A stretch of 64,000 bases of DNA from Lachnoclostridium sp. (lineage in GTDB: Bacteria; Bacillota; Clostridia; Lachnospirales; Lachnospiraceae), in NCBI GenBank assembly GCA_023665475.1, contig JAMPEB010000011.1:38215-102214 (forward strand), in the 5' to 3' direction. This document shows positions 18,884 to 26,664 of the stretch, in pieces; the first letter of the stretch is position 1; each line of letters begins with the position of its first letter. The notes below the pieces were generated by a model. It was not told the origin of the DNA, searched no databases, and worked only from the letters and a program-made list of their open reading frames with translations. A program made the position numbers and the translations under genes.

Positions 18884-19819
18884 TCATTGCGGCTTCCGTA
18901 GCAAAGCCAATACCTTTCTTGCATTGGACACCGTATTTATGTTCTCTTTCCTGCCTTCCAGCAAATCAAAAAAATAATTCATTTCATTGAGATAAAAGTC
19001 TTCTTCGGGAAAAACTATTTCTTTATTCTTGTCAGGCTCCGTACTTTTGTAGGTTATGATATTTTTTATCAGGTCCACATCCATGCGATAGTCTCTACAA
19101 TAAAGCTCCAACCGGCGTTCTGGAAAACGCCCGTAATAATCCAAGTGGACCTCTATGGTAAGGTTCCCATAATCCGCCATATAAAGCGATGCATCTTCGC
19201 AATCTATCTCCAAAGGGGAATAATGCCCCTCCAGATGCATCAGCTTCTGCGGCATTCCAAATAAATAAGTCAGATAATCCCATTCATGAATTAAATCCAA
19301 GGTGACCCCGCCGCCAAGCGCCCTATTTGCACTGTATGTCGTCCGGTAATCAACGCCTTTTCTCCATTCCGGCAGATAAGAAGACGAAATCGCTCTGACA
19401 GCAAACACCTCTTCTCCTTTACCCAGTTCATCTTTTACATATTGAATGACAGCCTTGTGCCGTATGGGACATGCAACATAATAAACGCCCTCCGGCTGCA
19501 GCTTGGGTGCGTTCATCTCTGTTTCGGAAAACACCGGCTTTTCAATAAACATGGCTTTCGTTTTCGCACTAACCCGTGTCATAGCCGTATAATGTTCACT
19601 GGTAGGGTTTGTGATAAAAACCACATCATAATCCGCCGGCAGCTCCTCATAAGAAAAATACTGTTTGTCAAGCAGCTTCTCTATCTCTTTCGGCAGCTTC
19701 CGCCTGCTGCTTCGCATAGCGTCAATTGTGTATGCCGCCTTCCGCTCTGTTAAAACCCTGCCGATATTTTTAATATGCCTCTGTCCTATGGAGCCAAGTC
19801 CTATCATACAAATTTTCAT
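18884..19819 (-). CDS. Gfo/Idh/MocA-family oxidoreductase
   Basis: About 311 residues, NAD(P)-dependent. Rossmann start KICMIGLGSIGQRHIKNI, then VVFITNPTSEHY, MFIEKPVF (the EKP motif) and the C-terminal beta domain with LGGGVTLDLIHEWDY. ATG at 19819 has AAGGG upstream and is preferred over a TTG at 19828. A second family member lies immediately upstream; the pair may carry out successive redox steps on a nucleotide sugar or a nonulosonate. Confidence 0.85.
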   Translation of the reverse strand: MKICMIGLGSIGQRHIKNIGRVLTERKAAYTIDAMRSSRRKLPKEIEKLLDKQYFSYEELPADYDVVFITNPTSEHYTAMTRVSAKTKAMFIEKPVFSETEMNAPKLQPEGVYYVACPIRHKAVIQYVKDELGKGEEVFAVRAISSSYLPEWRKGVDYRTTYSANRALGGGVTLDLIHEWDYLTYLFGMPQKLMHLEGHYSPLEIDCEDASLYMADYGNLTIEVHLDYYGRFPERRLELYCRDYRMDVDLIKNIITYKSTEPDKNKEIVFPEEDFYLNEMNYFFDLLEGRKENINTVSNARKVLALLRKPQ

Positions 19820-19836
19820 GTTACGCAAATCCCTTA

Positions 19837-20844
19837 TTATTTTTCTATTTCATCAATCCAATGCAGTAACTCTAAATCCTCTGCAAAGCCATACTCCGGT
19901 TCTTTTCCTTCCTCCAAATACTGAAAAAATGCCTCCAATTCATTGATATATGCATATTCATTTACAAAAGCGCTGTATCCTTCCCGTCTCTCATAAGCTT
20001 CTTTTTCCAAGATTTTTTCAAACTCTTTTGTAGCAAGGTTTTTCTTTCGCAGGGAATCCGGCGTTCCGTCCCATTCCATATAGATATTTTCGTTATAAAT
20101 TTCCATATGCCGGACAGCCTCCCTGCAGACTACATCCACCGCAAAAATGCCCTTAGCGCCGTTTGCATGTGTAATATAAATAAAATAATTATCCGGATAA
20201 TCTATCTGTAAATCCGTAATTTTGTCCTTGAAAGAACGGAGCTCTTTTATCTGCCCAAATGCCTTTATCATCCATGGCAGCTCGATTGCCAGAATTTCCC
20301 TGCATCCGTTTGTTCTTTTATCCCCTACGAAAAATCCATTGTACTGCTCCCATGGATGCCAGTCCGGCAGATACTGCCCCACATGATAAATATAGTTTAC
20401 CGGGCGAGAGTCATTTCCCGTTTTATCCGCCAAAACTTCCCTTATTTTTTTCATCTCCGCACGATAGACGGGAGTGGAGGACAGGAACAGCTTACAACCC
20501 TTTTCCTCCGCCAGCGCCATATTCTCCTGATACTCGTCTGCTACAAGGTTAATTTCCGTGAATACATTCAGACCATATGTAAGGCACTTGCCGATTAATC
20601 CTGCATGGGACAGCGGCGAACTGCAGACCATTGCGCAGGATACAGGCTCCCCTGCTTCCTTTTCCGAACGGATTGCCTGCTCCAAATCAGAATAGCATAC
20701 CATACCAAATTCCTGTGATACACTCTGCACCCTCTCTTTGTTGCTGTCAACACCTATCAGCGACAGCTCGGAACGCATCTGCTTCAATAAGCGTATTCTC
20801 CTTCTACCCATGGAACCGAGACCTATGACTATAATTTTCATCAT
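19837..20844 (-). CDS. Gfo/Idh/MocA-family oxidoreductase (second copy)
   Basis: About 335 residues. It begins KIIVIGLGSMGRRRIRLLKQM and has AMVCSSPLSHAGLI, VFTEINLV in place of the usual EKP motif (Lys replaced), and GCREILAIELPWMIKAFGQ. It is clearly diverged from its neighbour. Loss of the EKP lysine, which is often catalytic or cofactor-binding in this family, makes a changed or lost reaction possible. Start could be either of two adjacent ATGs (20844, 20841). Confidence 0.8.
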   Translation of the reverse strand: MMKIIVIGLGSMGRRRIRLLKQMRSELSLIGVDSNKERVQSVSQEFGMVCYSDLEQAIRSEKEAGEPVSCAMVCSSPLSHAGLIGKCLTYGLNVFTEINLVADEYQENMALAEEKGCKLFLSSTPVYRAEMKKIREVLADKTGNDSRPVNYIYHVGQYLPDWHPWEQYNGFFVGDKRTNGCREILAIELPWMIKAFGQIKELRSFKDKITDLQIDYPDNYFIYITHANGAKGIFAVDVVCREAVRHMEIYNENIYMEWDGTPDSLRKKNLATKEFEKILEKEAYERREGYSAFVNEYAYINELEAFFQYLEEGKEPEYGFAEDLELLHWIDEIEK

Positions 20845-20877
20845 TATACCCCACATATTATAGGTTTTATCTGTATA

Positions 20878-22203
20878 CTAAGTCCACACTTCATCCATAA
20901 ATTGATTTAATAACTTTGTTGCCCTCTCTGCCCCTTTTGTATTTAAATGACACCAATCCGCAAAACAAGTACTATCAAATTCTTTATTCGCACTGGCATC
21001 AAGAATTTCAAAATGAAATTCTTCTTTCATCTCATTCAAAAATGATAATGTTCTTTCTTTCATATCTTCCGGAGTGTACTTATTAAAAATTTCCGGAAAT
21101 GGCGGGATATAAACAATTGTTTTAATTTTATGAAAGGATAGAAACTTAAAAAATCTTTTCAAAATCCCAACATTTTCTTTAAATGTGTCTTCATAAGGTT
21201 TATGAAACACTTTTTTTATTTCTTGTATGTCATTTTCATAGGTAGCCTCCGGATTATACACTTCAATATGCGGCGCTTCAATTGCCTCAATACCATTCTT
21301 ATGATAAGATTCATAATATTTCTGCAAAAAATCTTCCAAAAATATTTCCTTACATAATAATAAATCTTTTGATTGATTTGCGGTAAAATCTGCATCATAA
21401 TGATGAAGAGTTCCTATTCTATCATAAAAACACAGCATTCGGCTAGCCCCTGCCGATAAAGATAAATCATACCATAAAGCATAAAAACTCATCCCCAAAA
21501 CACAATATTGTAATGCCACTCCATATTTCTCTTTGACTATATGATAGACTTCCATATAACTTAATGTATCCACAAATAAATCCTGTGAGGGTGCCGCTAA
21601 ACACCCCAAGTCATTGTTAATCTCTTCCCAAGAAATCCCTCTCTGTTCATAACTCAGACCTGTAACATAACCTTTTTTCATACCTAAAGTATCATATAAC
21701 TTCTTGTCATAATATGCCGTCTCCGGACTGATATCAAATTTTAGCAGTATATAATCTAATCGAATAACTTTTGAACATTCTGATGGTATATCAGGCAAGG
21801 AGTAATCTATGTCCAAAACTAAGATATAATCACAATATTCCGGTACATTCTCGTTAAAATAATCCAGAACATGTACCTGTTGTGTATTGACCATCTGCGA
21901 TAATATTTCTGCCTTGGCATAATCTCCGATAAATATTATCTGATATTTAGAAAGCTCTTCCATGATTTCTGAATATATATTGATATATTCTTCCATAACA
22001 TCTTCATCAAAGCAATGTTTCGCCTCTATTACAGATACGGCTTTTTCTGCAACTACCGTTGCTTTCTGTACCATCTCTGCATAAGAATCTTCGGTTTCTA
22101 AAATTCTTAATTTTTTTACCGAATCCAAGAATACCCGCACTCTCTTATTAAAGTCATTCTTGCCCCCCCGATTTCTTAAGCATTCTATTATATTATCCAC
22201 CAC
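20878..22203 (-). CDS. SGNH-hydrolase-like protein, function unknown
   Basis: About 441 residues. The C-terminal FADWCHLNTKGAERATKLL looks like the Asp-x-x-His block of SGNH/GDSL and DltD-type acyl-transfer enzymes. VTGLSYEQRGI in the middle is a candidate nucleophile (GxS) block, followed by LAAPSQDLFVD. IKTIVYIPPFPEIF fits the block before the final motif. This suggests an esterase or acyl transferase acting on a surface sugar, but I do not recognise the exact family. The start is GTG; 22203 is favoured because AGGAG lies seven bases upstream, though GTGs at 22209 and 22200 are in frame. Confidence 0.55.
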   Translation of the reverse strand: MVDNIIECLRNRGGKNDFNKRVRVFLDSVKKLRILETEDSYAEMVQKATVVAEKAVSVIEAKHCFDEDVMEEYINIYSEIMEELSKYQIIFIGDYAKAEILSQMVNTQQVHVLDYFNENVPEYCDYILVLDIDYSLPDIPSECSKVIRLDYILLKFDISPETAYYDKKLYDTLGMKKGYVTGLSYEQRGISWEEINNDLGCLAAPSQDLFVDTLSYMEVYHIVKEKYGVALQYCVLGMSFYALWYDLSLSAGASRMLCFYDRIGTLHHYDADFTANQSKDLLLCKEIFLEDFLQKYYESYHKNGIEAIEAPHIEVYNPEATYENDIQEIKKVFHKPYEDTFKENVGILKRFFKFLSFHKIKTIVYIPPFPEIFNKYTPEDMKERTLSFLNEMKEEFHFEILDASANKEFDSTCFADWCHLNTKGAERATKLLNQFMDEVWT

Positions 22204-22365
22204 AATCACTCTCCTCTTCCAACCTTAGTCCGGACAGTTCCGCCTAGTCAAAAATCTATATGATAATCACCATTCCAAAGACTTCTTAACAAATATTTTA
22301 TCGACATCCGCTAAACAAATATTTAACCTTCTAATCAAATTTACCTAATGATTTATCACTATTGA
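22204..22365. other. intergenic part upstream of the toxin cassette, with a direct repeat
   Basis: First part of the long gene-free stretch (22204-22780). No gene is seen. It contains two copies of AACAAATATTT (22288-22298 and 22314-22324), 26 bases apart, about 2.5 helical turns, which could be an operator. No convincing minus-strand promoter for the SGNH-like gene was found. Confidence 0.4.
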
Positions 22366-22394
22366 TTGACATTTAATATGCAGTTATGTATACT
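22366..22394 (+). promoter_or_regulatory. sigma-70-type promoter of the toxin-like gene
   Basis: Plus strand TTGACA, 17 bases, TATACT; predicted start near 22401, giving a leader of about 137 bases before the ATG at 22538. It is one of very few plus-strand promoters in the window and points at the small gene only. Confidence 0.8.
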
Positions 22395-22483
22395 AAAAGT
22401 GCAGATTTTATTATCCAAATTCTATCCTACATATAAATTTCAATGAATTTTCCAACTATTACACAATAATATATTTAACCGGG

Positions 22484-22513
22484 CAGCCGGGGGATGCGTT
22501 CTCACCCAAACCG
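22484..22513 (+). repeat. upstream arm of the toxin-cassette inverted repeat
   Basis: The arm begins CAGCCGG and ends TCACCCAAACCG. The reverse complement of 22668-22700 begins CAGTCGG and ends TCACCCGAACCG, so the two arms can pair in one long plus-strand RNA. Independently, TCACCC (22502-22507) pairs perfectly with GGGTGA (22527-22532), which is the ribosome-binding region of the toxin-like gene. Confidence 0.75.
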
Positions 22514-22537
22514 AGTTCTGCGGAAAGGGTGATTATT

Positions 22538-22621
22538 ATGAGTACATATGAGGAATTTATGATTATTTTGACCATGAGTCTTCTAATCGTTGCAATTCTG
22601 AATCTGAAAAATAAGAAATAG
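22538..22621 (+). CDS. putative holin-like type I toxin, 27 residues
   Basis: A 27-codon gene whose peptide starts MSTYEEFMIIL and ends LNLKNKK: an acidic N-terminus, one hydrophobic span of about 16 residues and a basic tail. This is the look of the Hol_Tox/TxpA-like membrane toxins of type I toxin-antitoxin systems in Firmicutes. It has its own consensus promoter, a ribosome-binding site AAAGGGTGA five bases from the ATG, a leader hairpin that hides that site, and a convergent antisense promoter downstream. It is on the plus strand between two minus-strand glycosylation genes. Its overproduction would be expected to damage the membrane; the natural role is unknown. Confidence 0.75.
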   Translation: MSTYEEFMIILTMSLLIVAILNLKNKK

Positions 22622-22643
22622 CCGTCCTGAACACGGCTATTTC
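22615..22643. terminator. 11-bp hairpin at the toxin stop codon, terminator for the antisense RNA
   Basis: GAAATAGCCGT and ACGGCTATTTC form a perfect 11-bp stem with a 7-base loop and include the toxin stop codon. On the minus strand a U-rich tract follows, so it should end the antisense RNA. On the plus strand no T-run follows, so toxin transcripts may run further, through the downstream repeat arm. Confidence 0.8.
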
Positions 22644-22667
22644 CTAATAACTAAACTTACAATTCGC

Positions 22668-22700
22668 CGGTTCGGGTGATCCGCACTCACCTTCCGACTG
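22668..22700 (-). repeat. downstream arm of the toxin-cassette inverted repeat
   Basis: Imperfect inverted copy of 22484-22513, with the strongest match at the ends (CAG[C/T]CGG and TCACCC[A/G]AACCG). It lies at the 5' end of the predicted antisense RNA and, in plus-strand RNA, can fold back on the toxin leader. Confidence 0.75.
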
Positions 22701-22713
22701 TCCTGCTAAATAT

Positions 22714-22742
22714 ATTATACGACATAGAAGCTTACTTTTCAA
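22714..22742 (-). promoter_or_regulatory. sigma-70-type promoter of the antisense RNA
   Basis: Minus strand TTGAAA, 17 bases, TATAAT; predicted start near 22707. It lies just after the legG stop and points towards the toxin gene. Read-through past the hairpin would also transcribe the SGNH-like gene and beyond. Confidence 0.8.
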
Positions 22743-22780
22743 CTGTTAATTTTTTAGGCTGTTATATCAAATAGATGTCC

Positions 22781-23983
22781 TTATAAAAATTCTATATCAT
22801 AAAATTCTTTCATCAACTGTATTCTGTCTGTTTCCAGCCATTCCTGTATCACTGCCGTAATTTTATCCGAGGTATGCCCGTCGCCGTAAGGGTTCTTGGC
22901 ATTCCTGCAGCGTTCCTGCCATTCCTTTGTGCGGGCGGTCTTCATGGCATGTAAAATATCGGTGCAGACCGGTTCACAGTTTATAATGCTTTCTCCCTGA
23001 ATCCGCCCCTTTTGTCGGTTCCCGATATTCACGGTAGGAATGCCGAAAAAGGGCGCTTCCATCAAACCGCTGGAAGAATTTCCGACCACCATAACACTAT
23101 ATTTTAACGCACTCAAATACCTCACCATCCCGAGAGATTCCGTCAAAAATACCTTCCCCGGCTGCTCTTTTTCCTCCTTCACTAAAAAGTCATCCAATAT
23201 GGCATTGATAACCCTGCCCCCTGCATCGGCATTTGCCTTTGTCATCACAAATTTACAGTCTTTCGTCCGATGTATTGCGGCAAGCAGTTCCTCCACCTGT
23301 TTCCTTTCACTTCCGTTTTCCAGAGTGACAGGATGAAATGTCACTACCGCATAATCTCCATCCAATTCAAATCCCGGCTGCTCCCTTGCAAGACTCTCCT
23401 TCAATTCTTCTCTGGTCAACAATGGCGTATTTATGATATTTTCAATCCCCATGGCTCCAACACAAAAAACCCGTTCCGGCGCCTCTCCCAACTGAATCAC
23501 CCGGTTTCGGTAGCTTTCCGTGCTGGTAAAATGCAGAAAGCTCAATTTCGTGATAGCATGCCGAATAGCTTCATCCACAGCGCCCTGTGTGGTTTCCCCA
23601 CCATGAAGATGCGCAATCGGTATCCGCTGGTTCATAGCCGCACAGCATACCGCCAAGGTTTCATATCTGTCTCCCAGAACAATCAATAAATCCGGTTTTG
23701 ATGTTTCAAAATAATCCGCAAACTGAATCATTGCAAGACCCATGGTTTTGGATACCGCAGAGGCTGCATCCGCACTGAGCAGAATATCTATCTTCTTATC
23801 GATTACGATTCCGTCCGCCTCAATCTCCCGATAGGTAAATCCAAATTCCGGAGACAGATGCATTCCTGTGACAACCACATTCACAGTATATTCCGGAATT
23901 TCTTTCAGCTTTAAGATTATGTTTTTTAAAAGTCCGTATTCTGCCCTTGTGGCAGTTACCACACATATTTTTTTAGATTTCAA
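22781..23983 (-). CDS. legG: hydrolysing UDP-sugar 2-epimerase, NeuC/LegG type
   Basis: Protein of 400 residues that removes the nucleotide and inverts C2 of the diacetamido sugar, giving 2,4-diacetamido-2,4,6-trideoxymannose in the legionaminic pathway. Motifs include CVVTATRAEYGLLKNII, VLGDRYETLAVCCAA, PIAHLHGGETTQGAVDE and VGNSSSGLMEAP with NIGNRQKGR. Its start overlaps the legI stop by 11 bases. LegG is preferred over sialic NeuC because LegB/LegC/PtmE are in the same run. Confidence 0.9.
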   Translation of the reverse strand: MKSKKICVVTATRAEYGLLKNIILKLKEIPEYTVNVVVTGMHLSPEFGFTYREIEADGIVIDKKIDILLSADAASAVSKTMGLAMIQFADYFETSKPDLLIVLGDRYETLAVCCAAMNQRIPIAHLHGGETTQGAVDEAIRHAITKLSFLHFTSTESYRNRVIQLGEAPERVFCVGAMGIENIINTPLLTREELKESLAREQPGFELDGDYAVVTFHPVTLENGSERKQVEELLAAIHRTKDCKFVMTKANADAGGRVINAILDDFLVKEEKEQPGKVFLTESLGMVRYLSALKYSVMVVGNSSSGLMEAPFFGIPTVNIGNRQKGRIQGESIINCEPVCTDILHAMKTARTKEWQERCRNAKNPYGDGHTSDKITAVIQEWLETDRIQLMKEFYDIEFL

Positions 23984-25016
23984 TCAACTCATCCTCCGCA
24001 AAGTCCCGAATTGCTTTTTTACCCAACACCTCTTCCCACCGCATGGGATTGATTCCGCTTCCCGGTCTTTTGGCAGTAAGGTTTTCTTCCGTAAATACTT
24101 CGCCCGTTTTAATATCTCTTGCAGCCACAATACTTTTTCGTGCCACCGCTATATTTTTTTCTTCGGAAGGACTGGGCTTCTTTTGGGCACATCCCAGCGC
24201 CACCTCGATATGACGGACCGCAGCTACCATCCGCTCAAGTTCCTCCGGCTCCAAACTTGCCTTATGGTCCGGTCCCTCCATATTCCGATCTAATGTAAAA
24301 TGCTTTTCAATAATCACTGCGCCTAATGCTGCTGCCGCAATGGGAATCTCGATTCCTCTTGTATGATCCGAATATCCTGCCGGAATTCCAAGTTCTTCCC
24401 TCAGTGTGAGCATCGCCCGCAGATTAACATCCTCATAAGGAGTCGGATATTCCGTATTGCAGTGAAGCACCTGTATCTCTCTGCTTCCGTTAGCCCTCAG
24501 AACTTCTATGGCTGCTTTCACTTCATCGAGGCTGCTCATTCCCGTGGAAAGAATAATCCTTTTTCCGGCTGTGGCACAGCAGCGTCCCACTTCTCTCAGA
24601 TAAGGATAATTGGTTATTTCTCCGGAGGGAATCTTAATGATGTCCATGCCGCACTCTAGCAGAAAATGCAGGCTGTCCACATCAAAAGGGGTGGACAAAA
24701 ACATAATGTTCTTCTCCTGACAGTAAGTTATCAACTGCTTATGCATATCCGGTGTCAATTCCAGTTTTTTCAGCATATCAAGCTGGGATTCTTCTTTATC
24801 CGTTGTCTCCATCTGGTATTTCGCTTTCCCGGCGTTTTTACACACAAGATTTTCTGCTTTAAATGTCTGAAATTTTACGGCGTCCGCTCCCGCCTGCGCC
24901 GCTGCGTCCACTAGTTTTTTGGCTGTTTCAAGGCTTCCGTTATGGTTTACTCCCGCCTCTGCTATAATAAATATTCCTCGTTTCTCTGCTAAAGGCAACA
25001 CTGTCATCCTCCACAT
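23973..25016 (-). CDS. legI: legionaminic acid synthase (NeuB family)
   Basis: About 345 residues; condenses the trideoxymannose derivative with phosphoenolpyruvate. The N-terminal TIM barrel begins FIIAEAGVNHNGSLETAK and has DAVKFQTFKAENLV, LSTPFDVDSLHFL, ILSTGMSSLDEV, LHCNTEYPTP and YSDHTRGIE. The C-terminal SAF/antifreeze-like domain is present (DIKTGEVFTEENLTAKRPG). The gene overlaps legH by up to 77 bases. Candidate starts are ATG 25016 and GTG 25001; the latter has TGGAGG six bases upstream. Confidence 0.92.
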   Translation of the reverse strand: MWRMTVLPLAEKRGIFIIAEAGVNHNGSLETAKKLVDAAAQAGADAVKFQTFKAENLVCKNAGKAKYQMETTDKEESQLDMLKKLELTPDMHKQLITYCQEKNIMFLSTPFDVDSLHFLLECGMDIIKIPSGEITNYPYLREVGRCCATAGKRIILSTGMSSLDEVKAAIEVLRANGSREIQVLHCNTEYPTPYEDVNLRAMLTLREELGIPAGYSDHTRGIEIPIAAAALGAVIIEKHFTLDRNMEGPDHKASLEPEELERMVAAVRHIEVALGCAQKKPSPSEEKNIAVARKSIVAARDIKTGEVFTEENLTAKRPGSGINPMRWEEVLGKKAIRDFAEDELIEI

Positions 25017-25596
25017 TCTTTCTTATCGTCATTCCTGCTGCCACAATACAGCGGTTCCCTATAACTTTTCCCTGAATCACTGTGGCATTTGCTCCCACAA
25101 AAGTGGATTGACCAATTTGAACATTCCCGCATAAAACGCTTCCTACGGACACATGGGAGAAGTCCCCCACCTTACAATCATGTTCAATAATGGCGCCGGT
25201 ATTGATAATACCCATTTTCCCCACGGAAACATTCGCATTTAACACAGCTCTTTTTCCGATAAAACTTCCTTCCCCTATACAGGCATTCTTTGCCAAAATT
25301 GCGGAAGGGTCACAGATAACAGGCAGCGTAAATCCGATTTGCTTCAGAGTTGCCCACAGCCTTTCCCTCAAATCCGATTTGCCCATAAATCCGATTCCCA
25401 CCGCCGCATTGTGGATGCCCTCCCGAAATATCTTTTCCAAACAATCATCATTTCCCAGCACCGGATATTTGTCGTCACCTGTTCCCTGTCCGTCACCCAC
25501 AATATATCCTGCTATTTCGTATTGGTTCTGCCTCTCCAATGCATCCACAATGCTTGCTGCATGACCGCCATTACCCAAAATAATTATTTTATCCAT
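24940..25596 (-). CDS. legH: sugar O/N-acetyltransferase, NeuD/PglD type (LegH)
   Basis: About 218 residues. A PglD-like N-terminal nucleotide-sugar domain (KIIILGNGGHAASIVDAL) is followed by left-handed beta-helix repeats (IGKRAVLNANVSVGKMGIINTGAIIEHDCKVGDFSHV, with the catalytic-type His in EHDC). In the pathway it N-acetylates the 4-amino group made by LegC. The ATG at 25596 overlaps the ptmE TAA as TAATG; an earlier in-frame codon at 25656 would bury the start inside ptmE. Confidence 0.88.
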   Translation of the reverse strand: MDKIIILGNGGHAASIVDALERQNQYEIAGYIVGDGQGTGDDKYPVLGNDDCLEKIFREGIHNAAVGIGFMGKSDLRERLWATLKQIGFTLPVICDPSAILAKNACIGEGSFIGKRAVLNANVSVGKMGIINTGAIIEHDCKVGDFSHVSVGSVLCGNVQIGQSTFVGANATVIQGKVIGNRCIVAAGMTIRKNVEDDSVAFSRETRNIYYSRGGSKP

Positions 25597-26630
25597 TACA
25601 GCCCCATTCTCGTCCTCATCTTTTCCAATTCTTCTATCTGTCCCATATCCATCCAACTATCCTCATCCACCAGATAAGTTCCTACCTTTTCTCCGTCACG
25701 GATACAACTCTCAATAATCTCCGTAATGTTAATAAAAGTATCCGACGGAATCCTTTTTAAAAATTCCGGTTCTATCACATAAAATCCGGTGTTAGTATGA
25801 AACTGAAAGCCCGGTTTCTCTCTAAACTGCACTACCTGACCTTCCCCGTCAATTTCCACCGTACCATAGGGAAGCACCATTTTTTTCTCAGCACAGACAA
25901 TGGTGATGATATTATGCTGCTCCTTATGCTTTTTTAAGATTGCTCCATAATCGGCTTCCAAGAGAATATCGCAGTTGGTCAAAAAGAAAGTCTCTTTGAT
26001 ATCCTCCCCCACAAGGGCAATTCCACCTCCGGTTCCCAGAAACTCTTCCTCATCCACAAAATGAATATGTGCATCCGACTCTAAAAAATATGCCTTAATA
26101 AACTGCTTTTTGTAATTGACAATCATATAAAAATCCGAGCATCCGAATCTGTCAAAATGCTCCATAATATGTTCCGTAATCGTCTTATCTCCAACGGGAA
26201 TCAAGGGTTTCGGAAGAATATCCGTATAAGGCTTTAGGCGCGTCCCCTTTCCTCCCGCCATAATGACCACCGGCGTCTTTAAATTCTGCCCCAAAAGAAC
26301 GGTGTCTTTTAACAAAAACCTAATATCAACAATACGCTTTTTTTCATCCACAATAGGGAGCACAGTAATCTGCTTTTCTTTCATCAAGGCAGCCGCCTTG
26401 TAGCCAGCTTTCCGATATAGGTAAACCGGGGTATAATTGGCAATTTCCCGGACAGGTGAATGGATGTCCATACCTTTCATGAGGCTTCTGCGCACATCCC
26501 CGTCCGTTACCGTGGCAAGCAGCTTTCCGTCCTTGCAGACAAATGCAATGCCGGAAGAATTTTTATCAATTATCTGCATGGTATCCCTGAGGGATGTTTC
26601 CTCTGAAACTATATAATCTTTTATCGTCAT
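25596..26630 (-). CDS. ptmE: CBS-domain sugar-1-phosphate guanylyltransferase (PtmE type)
   Basis: Protein of 344 residues. Two CBS repeats (residues about 1-115) precede a nucleotidyltransferase domain starting VVIMAGGKGTRLKPYTDILPKPLIPVGDK. This domain order is that of Campylobacter PtmE, which makes the GDP-linked amino sugar that feeds LegB. Its presence indicates the GDP-sugar route to legionaminic acid rather than the UDP route used for pseudaminic and bacillosamine sugars. CBS domains suggest allosteric control by an adenine nucleotide. Confidence 0.85.
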   Translation of the reverse strand: MTIKDYIVSEETSLRDTMQIIDKNSSGIAFVCKDGKLLATVTDGDVRRSLMKGMDIHSPVREIANYTPVYLYRKAGYKAAALMKEKQITVLPIVDEKKRIVDIRFLLKDTVLLGQNLKTPVVIMAGGKGTRLKPYTDILPKPLIPVGDKTITEHIMEHFDRFGCSDFYMIVNYKKQFIKAYFLESDAHIHFVDEEEFLGTGGGIALVGEDIKETFFLTNCDILLEADYGAILKKHKEQHNIITIVCAEKKMVLPYGTVEIDGEGQVVQFREKPGFQFHTNTGFYVIEPEFLKRIPSDTFINITEIIESCIRDGEKVGTYLVDEDSWMDMGQIEELEKMRTRMGL

Positions 26631-26664
26631 ACTTTTTCCTCGGCTTTATAATGACTTTGAACCA

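Larger units (their letters stand above)
22605..22707 (-). ncRNA. predicted antisense RNA antitoxin
   Basis: Predicted RNA of about 100 bases from the promoter at 22714-22742 to the hairpin at 22615-22643, which on this strand is followed by TTATTTTTC. It overlaps the 3' end of the toxin mRNA. Its 5' part contains AUCACCC, perfectly complementary to GGGUGAU in the toxin ribosome-binding site, and GGUGA/UCACC can form a small hairpin that presents it. Ends are inferred from promoter and terminator only. Confidence 0.65.
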
